Assembly (NCBI GenBank): GCA_028720205.1
Contig: JAQYLE010000004.1
Span: 1-64,000, forward strand
DNA from: Clostridia bacterium
GTDB lineage: Bacteria; Bacillota; Clostridia; Christensenellales; Borkfalkiaceae
Direction of reading: 5' to 3'
Length of the DNA: 64,000 nt
Shown here in pieces: positions 26,101 to 33,035 of the stretch. The position numbers and the translations under genes are program-made. Below the pieces are notes generated by a model. That model ran no database searches. It was not told the origin of the DNA and worked only from the letters and a program-made list of their open reading frames with translations. The first letter of the stretch is position 1. Every line of letters begins with the position of its first letter.

Positions 26101-27584
26101 TGATAATATTCGTTTTCTTCCATATAATCGGAAGTACGGCCGATACCCGGAATGGTAACGTATTCGAACTCGTGTTCGGTAACGCCTTCGCCAACCGTTT
26201 TTAAAATATCGTCGACAAAACTCTTTTTCGTCTGCGCGTCGGACGTGGAAGCTTCGGTGAAATAAATAATATCGTCGCCGTACAAAAGATAAGGCGTTTT
26301 TACGCCGTCTACAGACGCCACAGACAACGAAGCCTCATACGTGGAAGGCGAACCCACCGTGCCCGAATCGGGGTTGGATGTCAGCCCGTTATTGCCGTTC
26401 TTTTCGGAACTGAAAGTGGCGTTATACGAATTTCCGGCGGAAACCACAAGCGAAATGCCCGCCGCGCGAATGCCGTCGTACACTTCCGCCACTTTCTCCT
26501 CGTCTACTTCGCGCGTAAAGCCGCAGCCGGAGCCGAGCGACATATTGATAACGTCCACCCCGAGCATAACGCAATCTTCCAAAGCAGCCAGAATCCATGA
26601 GGTTTTCGCCCCCGTCTGCGTATCGGAAAACACTTTCATAATGGCGAGTTGCGCGTTGGGAGCAACGCCGGTAATGGTATCGTCTTTGCCCGCGATTACG
26701 CCCGCCACGTGCGTACCGTGTTCGGAACTGATGGGCGCAACGTCGGCGTCTTTATCGGCATAGTCGTAGGCATACGGCACTTTTCGGCTGACGTATACAT
26801 CCTCGGCGGTTAAACCTGCGGAAGATTTCGCCGCCGAAGTTTTACCTATTTTTTCCGCCACCGTAGAAAGCGTGAACGCCTCTTCGGACGTATTGAAATT
26901 CTCTACGGAAAAAGCCGTATGCGTGTAATCGAGCCCCGTATCCAGCACCGCAACCACAACGCCGTCGCCTTTATACGCCGAAGACGAGGAATCGAAAATA
27001 CCCGTTTCGTATACGTCTACGTCGTTGGTTATCACCTGCGATTCCGCAGGGGCGTACACATCTCCTACGATGAGCGTGGCGTCGTTTTCGAACAACTCGT
27101 TCACCTTTTCGAAATCCTTGGCTTTAATCGTAATTTCAAAGCCGCTCAGAACGGTATCGTATTTTTCGCCCGGAACGTATTTTACGCCCGATTTATCCAG
27201 CGCTTTTATCATACGGTTACGCGCCGCTTCCGACTGTTTTGCCGTTGTGCGCGCTTCGCCCGAAGCGACGAATTCTTTCACGCTGCGCTTCTGATCGGAA
27301 CGCTCGTATGCGTCGAGAACGGAATTCGTATTCATCGAAACGATGACGGAAATTTCCTGTGAAGACGAAACGCTTTCGGGAAGTTTATAAACGACTTTCT
27401 CATCGAAATAATCTTCCGTATTTCTTTCCAGCGATCCGTTCAACCTCGTTATGGCGGAAGACGCGGAAACAGTGTTCTGTCCGCTTTCCGGGCCAAGCGT
27501 TTTAAAAACAAATCCGCAAACCGCTCCGGCGCTCATCGTCAGCGCTAAAATTCTGATAGCATACTTCTTTTTCTTTTTAGTCAT
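20199..27584 (-). CDS. Membrane-anchored subtilisin-like protease fused to leucine-rich repeats
   Basis: A 2461-aa S8 serine protease. A signal segment (about 8-30) precedes a pro-region (~75-185). The catalytic domain shows Asp215 (VVAVLDTG), His289 (EHGTHVAG), the oxyanion Asn385 (VVSAGNS) and Ser617 (MSGTSMAAP), so the triad is complete. A protease-associated domain is inserted at about 430-570, as in C5a-peptidase-type enzymes. Fn3-like and Ig-like (Big) regions follow to about 1370. About 30 BspA-type LRR_5 units then run to about 2220. The C-terminus is one helix (GIAIAAVAVLGAAAFAASY) and a basic tail, so the enzyme stays on the cell surface. AAAGGA precedes the ATG. Operon context with oppA-F points to surface proteolysis feeding peptide import. 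Confidence 0.92.
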   Translation of the reverse strand: MTKKKKKYAIRILALTMSAGAVCGFVFKTLGPESGQNTVSASSAITRLNGSLERNTEDYFDEKVVYKLPESVSSSQEISVIVSMNTNSVLDAYERSDQKRSVKEFVASGEARTTAKQSEAARNRMIKALDKSGVKYVPGEKYDTVLSGFEITIKAKDFEKVNELFENDATLIVGDVYAPAESQVITNDVDVYETGIFDSSSSAYKGDGVVVAVLDTGLDYTHTAFSVENFNTSEEAFTLSTVAEKIGKTSAAKSSAGLTAEDVYVSRKVPYAYDYADKDADVAPISSEHGTHVAGVIAGKDDTITGVAPNAQLAIMKVFSDTQTGAKTSWILAALEDCVMLGVDVINMSLGSGCGFTREVDEEKVAEVYDGIRAAGISLVVSAGNSYNATFSSEKNGNNGLTSNPDSGTVGSPSTYEASLSVASVDGVKTPYLLYGDDIIYFTEASTSDAQTKKSFVDDILKTVGEGVTEHEFEYVTIPGIGRTSDYMEENEYYHGKIVLVKRGTSTFEEKVRVALKEKGAAGIIIYNNVSGNISMSVGANIGAVCSLSQDEGEKLAKAKTGVLKVSKTNTAGPFMSDFSSWGPTSDLKIKPEITAHGGEILSAVPGQNYKRMSGTSMAAPNQAGATALIRQYVRYSGVFGNDALPATEVTKRVNQLMMSTADIVMNKNGLPYAVRKQGAGLVNISKATTTPAYISTYDDSGNEMDKTKLELGDDKNKTGVYEMTFAVNNIGSGSVSYNVDAVVMTEGVSSTYTSHGDTTVTQDGYLLTGTQTQVTSVSGGTQSGNTVTVQAGQSARITLRITLSESDKQYLNESFENGMYVEGFVKLIAQSGTGVSLNVPMLAFYGDWTQAPVFDEEYYDTNKDELNAGLDTEDKLMADAYATRVIGGLYSDYISTLGAYAFTQDPSATPISANKDRIAISNQEGENGAISKIRSVTAGLLRNAKKVDIVIKESSTGRAIYSSTQYNVRKSFNGGGSIYGSSIDLDFSALKNNLKNNTKYIVTLTSYIDYGGDNEQNNARNVFEFPLYIDFEAPVVTDVVYHTEYDSATKKTRLFADVSIYDNHYAMGVSFGQIVTSTTEGYLFSMKNFGKYVTPVYSSFNSTSVVTVELTDYVSRIKNDSLGVNNQKNNSFIASCYDYALNVATYEIRLPDEILSMYFNEETIKLNPNETKPLSEVLNIFPNDSWIQTLSVASSATDIADIINQTIVAKRSGDAIITASGYNAKGEKITASATVHVLAEGEEGYNGTYTVQTVNNFMLTGYTTNKAYYSVSSSEREIGVTGGTYSFGSSYSLSMYPSESVTLHYALDSYYPDATKVVFSSGNKNATVTEDGTIVAIKEGRSTISAAVTYNGASTLYMLTVSVTIKNPFNITSIYLNSYKGLGGEVTIPADRGITTIQSYAFSGYELVEKDVTAGDVIDKESPYYTKQSPLGEDTITKVVIPEGITTIEAYAFADLTALEEVVLPSTLNLIGVGAFKGCKNLSKINLEHVQFINERAFSGCDLQDNLSYGEGNFAKAAMLVSIGNYAFENCKLNTVVLPETAQSIGIGAFYANKELTSAEFSAYKVKVGKQAFAECENLLSIDINASVISAYAFYNCTSLKNVRLGEDVSVIGEYAFAGTKADKFEVASSNEYLTAKDGGRYIFKDSELILAAPKGLPNIVTIPGAKSIATGAFSKNTAIFELNAPDVTSVGDYAFADCINLKKVTTGKLKNVGAYAFGNTAITATPDIGEAETIRNYAFAFTDITSVTLNDGVTAGDYSFAFCTKLQSVTIGNDVTVGEAAFYSAVSDNSYESTGKFNLSYYNDYVYEVKDEEGVTVKTYTYYSYDFASGVNSSLTSLTIGKNVTVGDYAFAGNARLTSVVWSEENGAGVKLGDYSFFNAVSLASIDLSNVEKIGDAAFSGLRTYDFRVQENTVYPAYKLVSVGGKETATEYMYTAVAAQLTSADLSAAKEVGTGAFANNKKLQTATIGDLLTAIPDYAFSGNVNLTAITLPQSVTEIGEYAFYNTGLTNADLTRVTSIGAYAFARTSLTEVSFGDTVTVGDAAFAYCGDLAIINGLEKATQIGAYAFMRTAINEAELTGAEFIGDFAFAYSSLTGVILGEKLAALGENPFYGCEIATYGKKEKIIFGNTEAGERINETYEVSARVKVLDGVLYQSVPNGLELVSYPMERTNAEYAVEEGTVRIAANAFAGNLNLKYVTIAYSVQSIGDKAFYGCNNLAVTVFLGYDAPALEEEYDTSYISSANKPYNDGTSDISLTEYFIWNSSSGNLFYYGATFVDRIGHTDKSLVMVRPANGNNYDTFIFSQYFAVIVDGNNAATLETLNVISMIADLGSSITLQSEFNVNAARAAFDALPLEQQALVSNLDSLETAEGIIRYLKSKEPTEPGVIPGDDDTSSFSRFMKTYGVGIAIAAVAVLGAAAFAASYSLKLKKKYAAKGVAQEEPEEKNRSLGGREIKKDR
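20900..23440 (-). repeat. LRR_5 (BspA-type) coding repeats in the subtilisin gene
   Basis: Tandem ~22-23-residue units with the pattern I-x-x-x-A-F-x-x-C/N-x-x-L-x-x-V-x-L-P lie in the C-terminal half of the protease. Examples are IEAYAFADLTALEEVVLP and IGEYAFYNTGLTNADL. Units are diverged, so the DNA repeat is imperfect. Confidence 0.85.
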
Positions 27585-27638
27585 TTTTTTATCCTTTGAT
27601 TTTTTCGCCTGCGCGGCGCCGAAATTCGTCGTTTCTCA

Positions 27639-30600
27639 TCACGCGTTTTCGTCGGTCTTTTCCGTAATTTCCGTAATTTCCGCCGTGTCGTCCGACGTAA
27701 TTTTTACCGTAAACGTCTTGCCCGAGGGGGTTCTTGCCGTGTACGTTTTCGCGCTTTCATCGTAATCGCATGCGGAAACGATATACCCCGTACCGTTTAC
27801 GACAATCAGTTTAACGCCTTCCGTCGCATGAACGTCTGCGAACGATTTCCCGTCCGTCCTGCCCTCTTCGGTATAATAGGTGACTATTGCTTTTTCGGTA
27901 ACGGCAACGCCTGTAAAGAAGGTCATTTTATCTTCGTCCACCGACGCCGTTTCTTCGGTAAGAGCAATTTCGTAATATACGGTAGACGTAATCTTCTTAT
28001 CGTCGTCGTACGTTCTTACAACGTATATCCAGGGCTTTGTAGCGTCGACGCGGAAAATCGTATCGTACGTATATTCCGTTTCGCCTTTTTTCAGCAACAT
28101 CGAAACATACGCGCCTTCCGAATATCCGCCCTCAGAGGCCGCAACCCTTTCCACCGTCACGGTATAATCGCCGTCCGTAAGCGTTTCCACGCGCGTGATC
28201 ATCATAGTGTATCCGCTTATACCGTACTGATTCATCGGTTGCATGTACAAACGGTAATCTTTCCCGTCTTTCCCCGTGAAATCCGCGGTATACATACGGT
28301 TTTCAAACGTGTATTCCGCGTCGATTGCAAAAAGATTCCCTTCCGAATCTTTATATCCGCTGTTCTCGGTGAAATCGGAGACGATCCGTCGCGCGACCTC
28401 GTCGCCGTTTTCGTCGTATATCGTTTTCACGCTGATCGTCCCGGGATCGGCAAGCGGAGAAACGCCGCCCAGCATCGAATACAGATACGAATAAAACGTA
28501 TAATTGAACGAAGAATACGAGTAGACGAACGCAAGCCCCGTAACGGAATAGGTGTTATCTCCCTCCGCGCCGTTATAGTTTACCCGGATATCGAAACGGT
28601 GGTTATTAAACGTCATGTACATCACGTACGTGATTTCGCCGCTTTCGCTTTCCGTCGCTTCACGCGTTACCGTGCAGGATTTTTTCGCCTCCTGCTGCTT
28701 GCCGCTTTCATCGGTATAATTAAACGTAACGGTACCCGATACGGTATACTCCGCCGTGCCCGAAGGGGTAAAATCCAGCGTACCGGTAGGCACTTTGCCT
28801 ACGTCGGAAAACGTATACGGATATTTTTCTTTCGAAGATACGTCGCGTGTAAACCGAAGGGCGTACCCGTCGTTTATATAATACGTCTTTCCGTTGTATT
28901 CTTTTGTTTTCTGATCGGTAGAAGAGAGGAACATTTCGGCGATATATCCGAATTCGTTGCCGCCCGTTCTTGCTTTTTTATACACGACTACGCCGTCGTT
29001 ATCGTCGATTTCGTAATAACAACGCTCGCCGTCGATAACCGCCACGCCGAATTTCGTAAACAGCATGGAATCGAGTTCTTTGGTAAAATAGCCGAACTGT
29101 TTGGTAAATTCCCGTTTTATAATCGTTTTTTCCGAAGAATCGTAGGCGTATACCGAAGCGTCGGTGCCGCGGGCGTTAACGTAATACAGCAACTCGTCCG
29201 TGATCAACGTATACGTTCCGCTTTCCTTATTGCCTTTTTGATCGTACTTCACCGCCTTGCCGAGTTTATCGAGAATCATTAACGACCAATCGGCGGGATT
29301 GACGTACGTTACCGCCACAACGTCTTTCTGATAAACCACAAAGCACGAAATCGAGTTGTTGCCCGAAGTATACGTTCTCAGTTCGCCCGTAACTTCCACC
29401 GTCTCGCCGTCCGCCGTATAGCGCAGAATAAACGCGTCGCCGTTTTTAACGTACGAACCGTTTTCGTCGATATAGCGTTTTTCGTACGACGTATTCCCGC
29501 CCTCTGTTACTTTTTCCAGCGTATATACGCTCAGACGGCCGTATCCGTCCGTTTCCGCAAATAATTCGCCGAGTTCCTGATTTTCCGCAAAAACGTGCAC
29601 GCCGTATTCGCTGCCGCGGCGCGTAAACGACTTATCCGTTTTTAAATCGAACAGGAATACGTCTCCGCTCTCAGTCTGAAAATACATCAGGTCGTTTACC
29701 GTTTTCGAAAAGGCGAACGCTCCCGCCGAATTATTTCCGGCGGCGTCGGTATAAATCGCGATATATCCGTAGCCGTCCAGAGAAATTCTGCCATCGTTTT
29801 CCGAGCGGTATTCCCCGTTGTATTTTTCGCCGTACGCGTAAATGAGTACGGAAGAAGACCCTCTGACGCGAATAAATCTGAACGTCTCGGTTGTATCGTT
29901 ATACGTTCCCGTAAAGCGGCAGATTTTTATCGCTGACGTAAAAGGATGATTTTCCTCCGTCTCTTCAAAAGCGCCTGTGTAATATTTCGTTATCGCGTTG
30001 CCTTGTTCGTCTTTTTCGTCGGTGACCACAACATACGTAGCGCCGCCTTTTACCGACGTGCCCGTACCGTCGAACGTAAGATAACGCGTTCTGTCCGTCG
30101 CGCCGTATTCGTTTACGAAATACGCCGAATAAGGCGACGTCCACAAAAGTTCGAAAGTCCGCGCTTCCTCGTCGATTTTCACATAAGCCTTAGAGCCGCT
30201 TCCGCTCTGAATGGTTGTGACGCCCGAGGACGTTTTAAACGTACCCGAAGTAACTACGCCCTTGTTATCCAGCACCATAATTCCGCCGATTTTCTTCAGC
30301 GTTACGCCCTGAGAAGAACAGGTGTATTCCGTTTCGTAGTTCTGGTTGTTTTCGCCGTCGTCAAGGGAGTACCAGTAATAAATTTTATACGAAGTACTCT
30401 GCGTATCCAGCGCGAATACCGCCGTCTTTACCTTGCTCGCTTCGTACAGCCCCGTGCCGCCTTCCGTCTCGTACCCGTTCGCCGCCTCGTAGGTATACGT
30501 CTTGGCGTCGCTGTCGTACAGGTACGTACCGTCCGACGCTTTCTTATACGTTTTCGTCGCCGAAATGTATTCGTAAATCGCCGCCGAGCCCTTCGAAGTA

Positions 30601-32699
30601 TCGTCGATAACGAGAAGGGGGCCGCGCTGCGTGCCGTCCGAATTCTGATAATAATATTCCGCATAGCCTTCGGGCTTTCTTTCGAAGCGGTAAGTCGTCA
30701 CCGTTTCGGTTTCACCCTCGCCGTTGAGTTTTTCTTCCGTCGCGGAAGAAATCAGGAAGCGATACGTTTCGTCGCCCTTCGTCATGGACAAAAGATAATC
30801 CCCGAGAATCGCTTCGGACGCCGTAAACATTCCCTCGGTTAAAACGCCGTCTTTGTTCCGGTAAGAAAGATTGTATAACCCGTCCGTCGTCAACGACGAT
30901 CCGTCGTCCGCGGTAATCGTTTTATCCAGGTCCGCCCGGTAAATATAGTACCCTTTCTTGGCGTTATGCTCGATGATGCGGAACGTAAAATAATCCATGC
31001 GGGAGGAATTTCTCAGCGTAATCGTATTTCCGTCTTTTACATAATAGAACCTGGAAACGTCGGGCTGTTCGTCCGTTCCCGTGTTCAGCGAAGCCACGCC
31101 GAATCCGTCAAGAGTTATATCCATATAGCCCTTGTACGACGTGCCGTCGTAAGTCATTAAAGCGGAGGAATTCGCCACAAAGAAACGGGGCAGGCGGAGC
31201 ATTTCCTCGTCGTTACGCGCAACGAACACCTCGTTGCCGTTACTCAGCGTGCCGCGGAAAAACGTAAGCGTTTTCCCTTGCATATCGCCCGAGGTAAAAG
31301 TCGCCGTGAAATAACCGTTTTCGTCTTTAACGTACTTTCCTTCCGATTCGGAAAGCGGAGCGCCTTCCTCGCCGCTTTTCACGAAATATTTCAACCCGTT
31401 GTATACGTCGAATTCGATATAAACGTTTTCGTCCGTTTTGCCTTCCGCCATGTTGTAAAGCGTGGCGGTGGTGGCGTTTCTGGAATCGTCGAGATAGGCG
31501 AACGCGTCCGCGCTTACGATTTTCCCTCTGCCGATATAATCGCCGTCGGAGTTTTTAAACGAGAACGTACCTTTTTCCTCGTCGTACGAGCCTTTGAAAA
31601 ACACGCCGCCGCGGCAGAGATAAACTTCTTTATTCTCCTCGCCGAACAGATAAATATAATCTTCGCCGCCGAACATATCGGTATAGCCTTTGCTCCATAC
31701 GGCGTAGAGCGTCATATTCCTCTCCGGTAAAAATACGTCGGAAGTATCCGCGGCGTCTTCCTGCCCGTACGTTGCCAGAGCGACGTTGCCCGTTTTGTAT
31801 ACGACGGGGCCGTTCTTCGTGGCGGACCAGCCCGTAAGGCAATAGCCCTCCGCCTCGTAATCGCAGGGAACCTGAATTTCCTTACCGTATATCACGGAAA
31901 TTTCGCGTTTATTTCCTTCGGAAGAATCGGAATCGGGATAATTGCCGTCGAAACGTACGGTGAACGTCTCGCGGTTGAAATACAGTTTCAAAACGTTTTT
32001 TGAAGCGTCTTCCGTAAGTTCTGCAAAAGCCACGGTGTTTTCCGTTTTGGTTTCTTTAAAGCCGCGGAAGGTTTCGCTTGCTTTTACCTGCGTTCCGACG
32101 TAATCGTAGTATGTAAGATCGGTTTCGTCTTTTACGTATTCCGTGCATTCCGGATTCTGTTTATAAATCTGCACCGTATACCCCACCTTATATCTTGCGG
32201 TGAAAGCGACGTCGCTTTCGGGCATAGTCAGATTTTTTGAAATTTCGTTGCCTTTTTCGTCGAACCATGCGCCGAAGACGTATCCGCTTTTTTCGGGCCG
32301 ATACGCCTGCAACAGTTCGTAAAGGTTCTCGCCTGCTTTTACCTGCAGACTGCTTGCGGAAAGCGTACCGCCCGCCGCGTCAAGGGTAACGGTGTATTTT
32401 TTCGCCCATTTGGCGTAAAAAGTAAGATTTTCCTGCGCTTGATCGATTTTTTCAACGGCAGCGCCGGAAAAGTCCGCCGTCGTGTACCACCCCTCGAATT
32501 CGTACCCCTCTCTTACGGGAACGGGCAGCGTAAACGATCTTCCTTTTTCCACTTCCGACTCGGCGATTGCCTCGCCGCCGTTGGAATCGAAAACAAAACG
32601 TATTTTTTCTTTAGCACATGAAGCCGCGCACAGACATCCCGTGCACGCCAAAAGTAATAACAATTTACGCAAAAATTTCTTTTTGGTCGTTTTCTTCAT
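27639..32699 (-). CDS. Giant surface lipoprotein with InlB-type repeats and a long beta-rich region
   Basis: A 1686-aa lipoprotein that I cannot assign to a function. The signal LLLLACTGCLCAAS-C ends at a Cys near residue 28. Three InlB/Listeria-Bacteroides-like modules follow: VFDSNGGEAI...FEGWYTT...LTFYAKW; VTLDAAGGTL...FGAWFDE; and VRFDGNYPD...LTGWSAT...MTLYAVW. The remaining ~1300 residues are a string of beta-rich, Tyr/Asp/Gly-rich units with recurrent patterns (YYVKDG, GTYNDTTETF, FYRGTLSNG). They look like repeated lipocalin- or beta-barrel-like turns. It is the first gene of the apparent surface/opp operon, with GGAGAATAC-like sequence before the ATG. A binding or scaffold function is the only safe guess. 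Confidence 0.75.
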   Translation of the reverse strand: MKKTTKKKFLRKLLLLLACTGCLCAASCAKEKIRFVFDSNGGEAIAESEVEKGRSFTLPVPVREGYEFEGWYTTADFSGAAVEKIDQAQENLTFYAKWAKKYTVTLDAAGGTLSASSLQVKAGENLYELLQAYRPEKSGYVFGAWFDEKGNEISKNLTMPESDVAFTARYKVGYTVQIYKQNPECTEYVKDETDLTYYDYVGTQVKASETFRGFKETKTENTVAFAELTEDASKNVLKLYFNRETFTVRFDGNYPDSDSSEGNKREISVIYGKEIQVPCDYEAEGYCLTGWSATKNGPVVYKTGNVALATYGQEDAADTSDVFLPERNMTLYAVWSKGYTDMFGGEDYIYLFGEENKEVYLCRGGVFFKGSYDEEKGTFSFKNSDGDYIGRGKIVSADAFAYLDDSRNATTATLYNMAEGKTDENVYIEFDVYNGLKYFVKSGEEGAPLSESEGKYVKDENGYFTATFTSGDMQGKTLTFFRGTLSNGNEVFVARNDEEMLRLPRFFVANSSALMTYDGTSYKGYMDITLDGFGVASLNTGTDEQPDVSRFYYVKDGNTITLRNSSRMDYFTFRIIEHNAKKGYYIYRADLDKTITADDGSSLTTDGLYNLSYRNKDGVLTEGMFTASEAILGDYLLSMTKGDETYRFLISSATEEKLNGEGETETVTTYRFERKPEGYAEYYYQNSDGTQRGPLLVIDDTSKGSAAIYEYISATKTYKKASDGTYLYDSDAKTYTYEAANGYETEGGTGLYEASKVKTAVFALDTQSTSYKIYYWYSLDDGENNQNYETEYTCSSQGVTLKKIGGIMVLDNKGVVTSGTFKTSSGVTTIQSGSGSKAYVKIDEEARTFELLWTSPYSAYFVNEYGATDRTRYLTFDGTGTSVKGGATYVVVTDEKDEQGNAITKYYTGAFEETEENHPFTSAIKICRFTGTYNDTTETFRFIRVRGSSSVLIYAYGEKYNGEYRSENDGRISLDGYGYIAIYTDAAGNNSAGAFAFSKTVNDLMYFQTESGDVFLFDLKTDKSFTRRGSEYGVHVFAENQELGELFAETDGYGRLSVYTLEKVTEGGNTSYEKRYIDENGSYVKNGDAFILRYTADGETVEVTGELRTYTSGNNSISCFVVYQKDVVAVTYVNPADWSLMILDKLGKAVKYDQKGNKESGTYTLITDELLYYVNARGTDASVYAYDSSEKTIIKREFTKQFGYFTKELDSMLFTKFGVAVIDGERCYYEIDDNDGVVVYKKARTGGNEFGYIAEMFLSSTDQKTKEYNGKTYYINDGYALRFTRDVSSKEKYPYTFSDVGKVPTGTLDFTPSGTAEYTVSGTVTFNYTDESGKQQEAKKSCTVTREATESESGEITYVMYMTFNNHRFDIRVNYNGAEGDNTYSVTGLAFVYSYSSFNYTFYSYLYSMLGGVSPLADPGTISVKTIYDENGDEVARRIVSDFTENSGYKDSEGNLFAIDAEYTFENRMYTADFTGKDGKDYRLYMQPMNQYGISGYTMMITRVETLTDGDYTVTVERVAASEGGYSEGAYVSMLLKKGETEYTYDTIFRVDATKPWIYVVRTYDDDKKITSTVYYEIALTEETASVDEDKMTFFTGVAVTEKAIVTYYTEEGRTDGKSFADVHATEGVKLIVVNGTGYIVSACDYDESAKTYTARTPSGKTFTVKITSDDTAEITEITEKTDENA

Positions 32700-32808
32700 T
32701 ATGTATTCTCCTTCATTGCCTCTATGGTTACGTCCGGAAGTTTTCCGCTTCCGGAACCGGTTATTTTTTTATCTCTCCGCCGGACGTTTGTTATGCGGTC
32801 GCGCCCGT

Positions 32809-32889
32809 ATTATAACAGAATTCGCACAGAATTCGCGAGTCAACATTAAACCGTTATAATATTATAATACTTTTTTCATGTAAAATCAA
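32809..32889 (-). promoter_or_regulatory. Two tandem promoters for the surface/opp operon
   Basis: On the minus strand, P1 is TTGATT (32884-32889), 17 bp, TATAAT (32861-32866). P2 has a perfect TATAAT (32809-32814) but no -35 hexamer; instead an 11-bp tandem repeat occupies the -35 side. Both point to the gene starting at 32699. The remainder of the 336-bp gap down to 33036 shows no gene and no clear terminator for the LRR lipoprotein upstream. Confidence 0.65.
32815..32836. repeat. Tandem 11-bp direct repeat next to a -10 box
   Basis: ACAGAATTCGC occurs twice head to tail (plus strand), exactly one helical turn apart, directly upstream of P2's TATAAT. The spacing places both copies on the same face of the helix, as for activator sites. 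Confidence 0.7.
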
Positions 32890-33035
32890 GAAAATTTCGC
32901 CGCTTATCGTTTCTTTCGTAAAAATTCTCCGTTTCATCATTTTTCGGTACTTTTTTTCGCAAAACCGTCATTTTTCTCATCGATGAATCCCGGTGCGCCC
33001 GTATATCGCCGCGCCGCCCGAAAGGCGCCCGTGCG

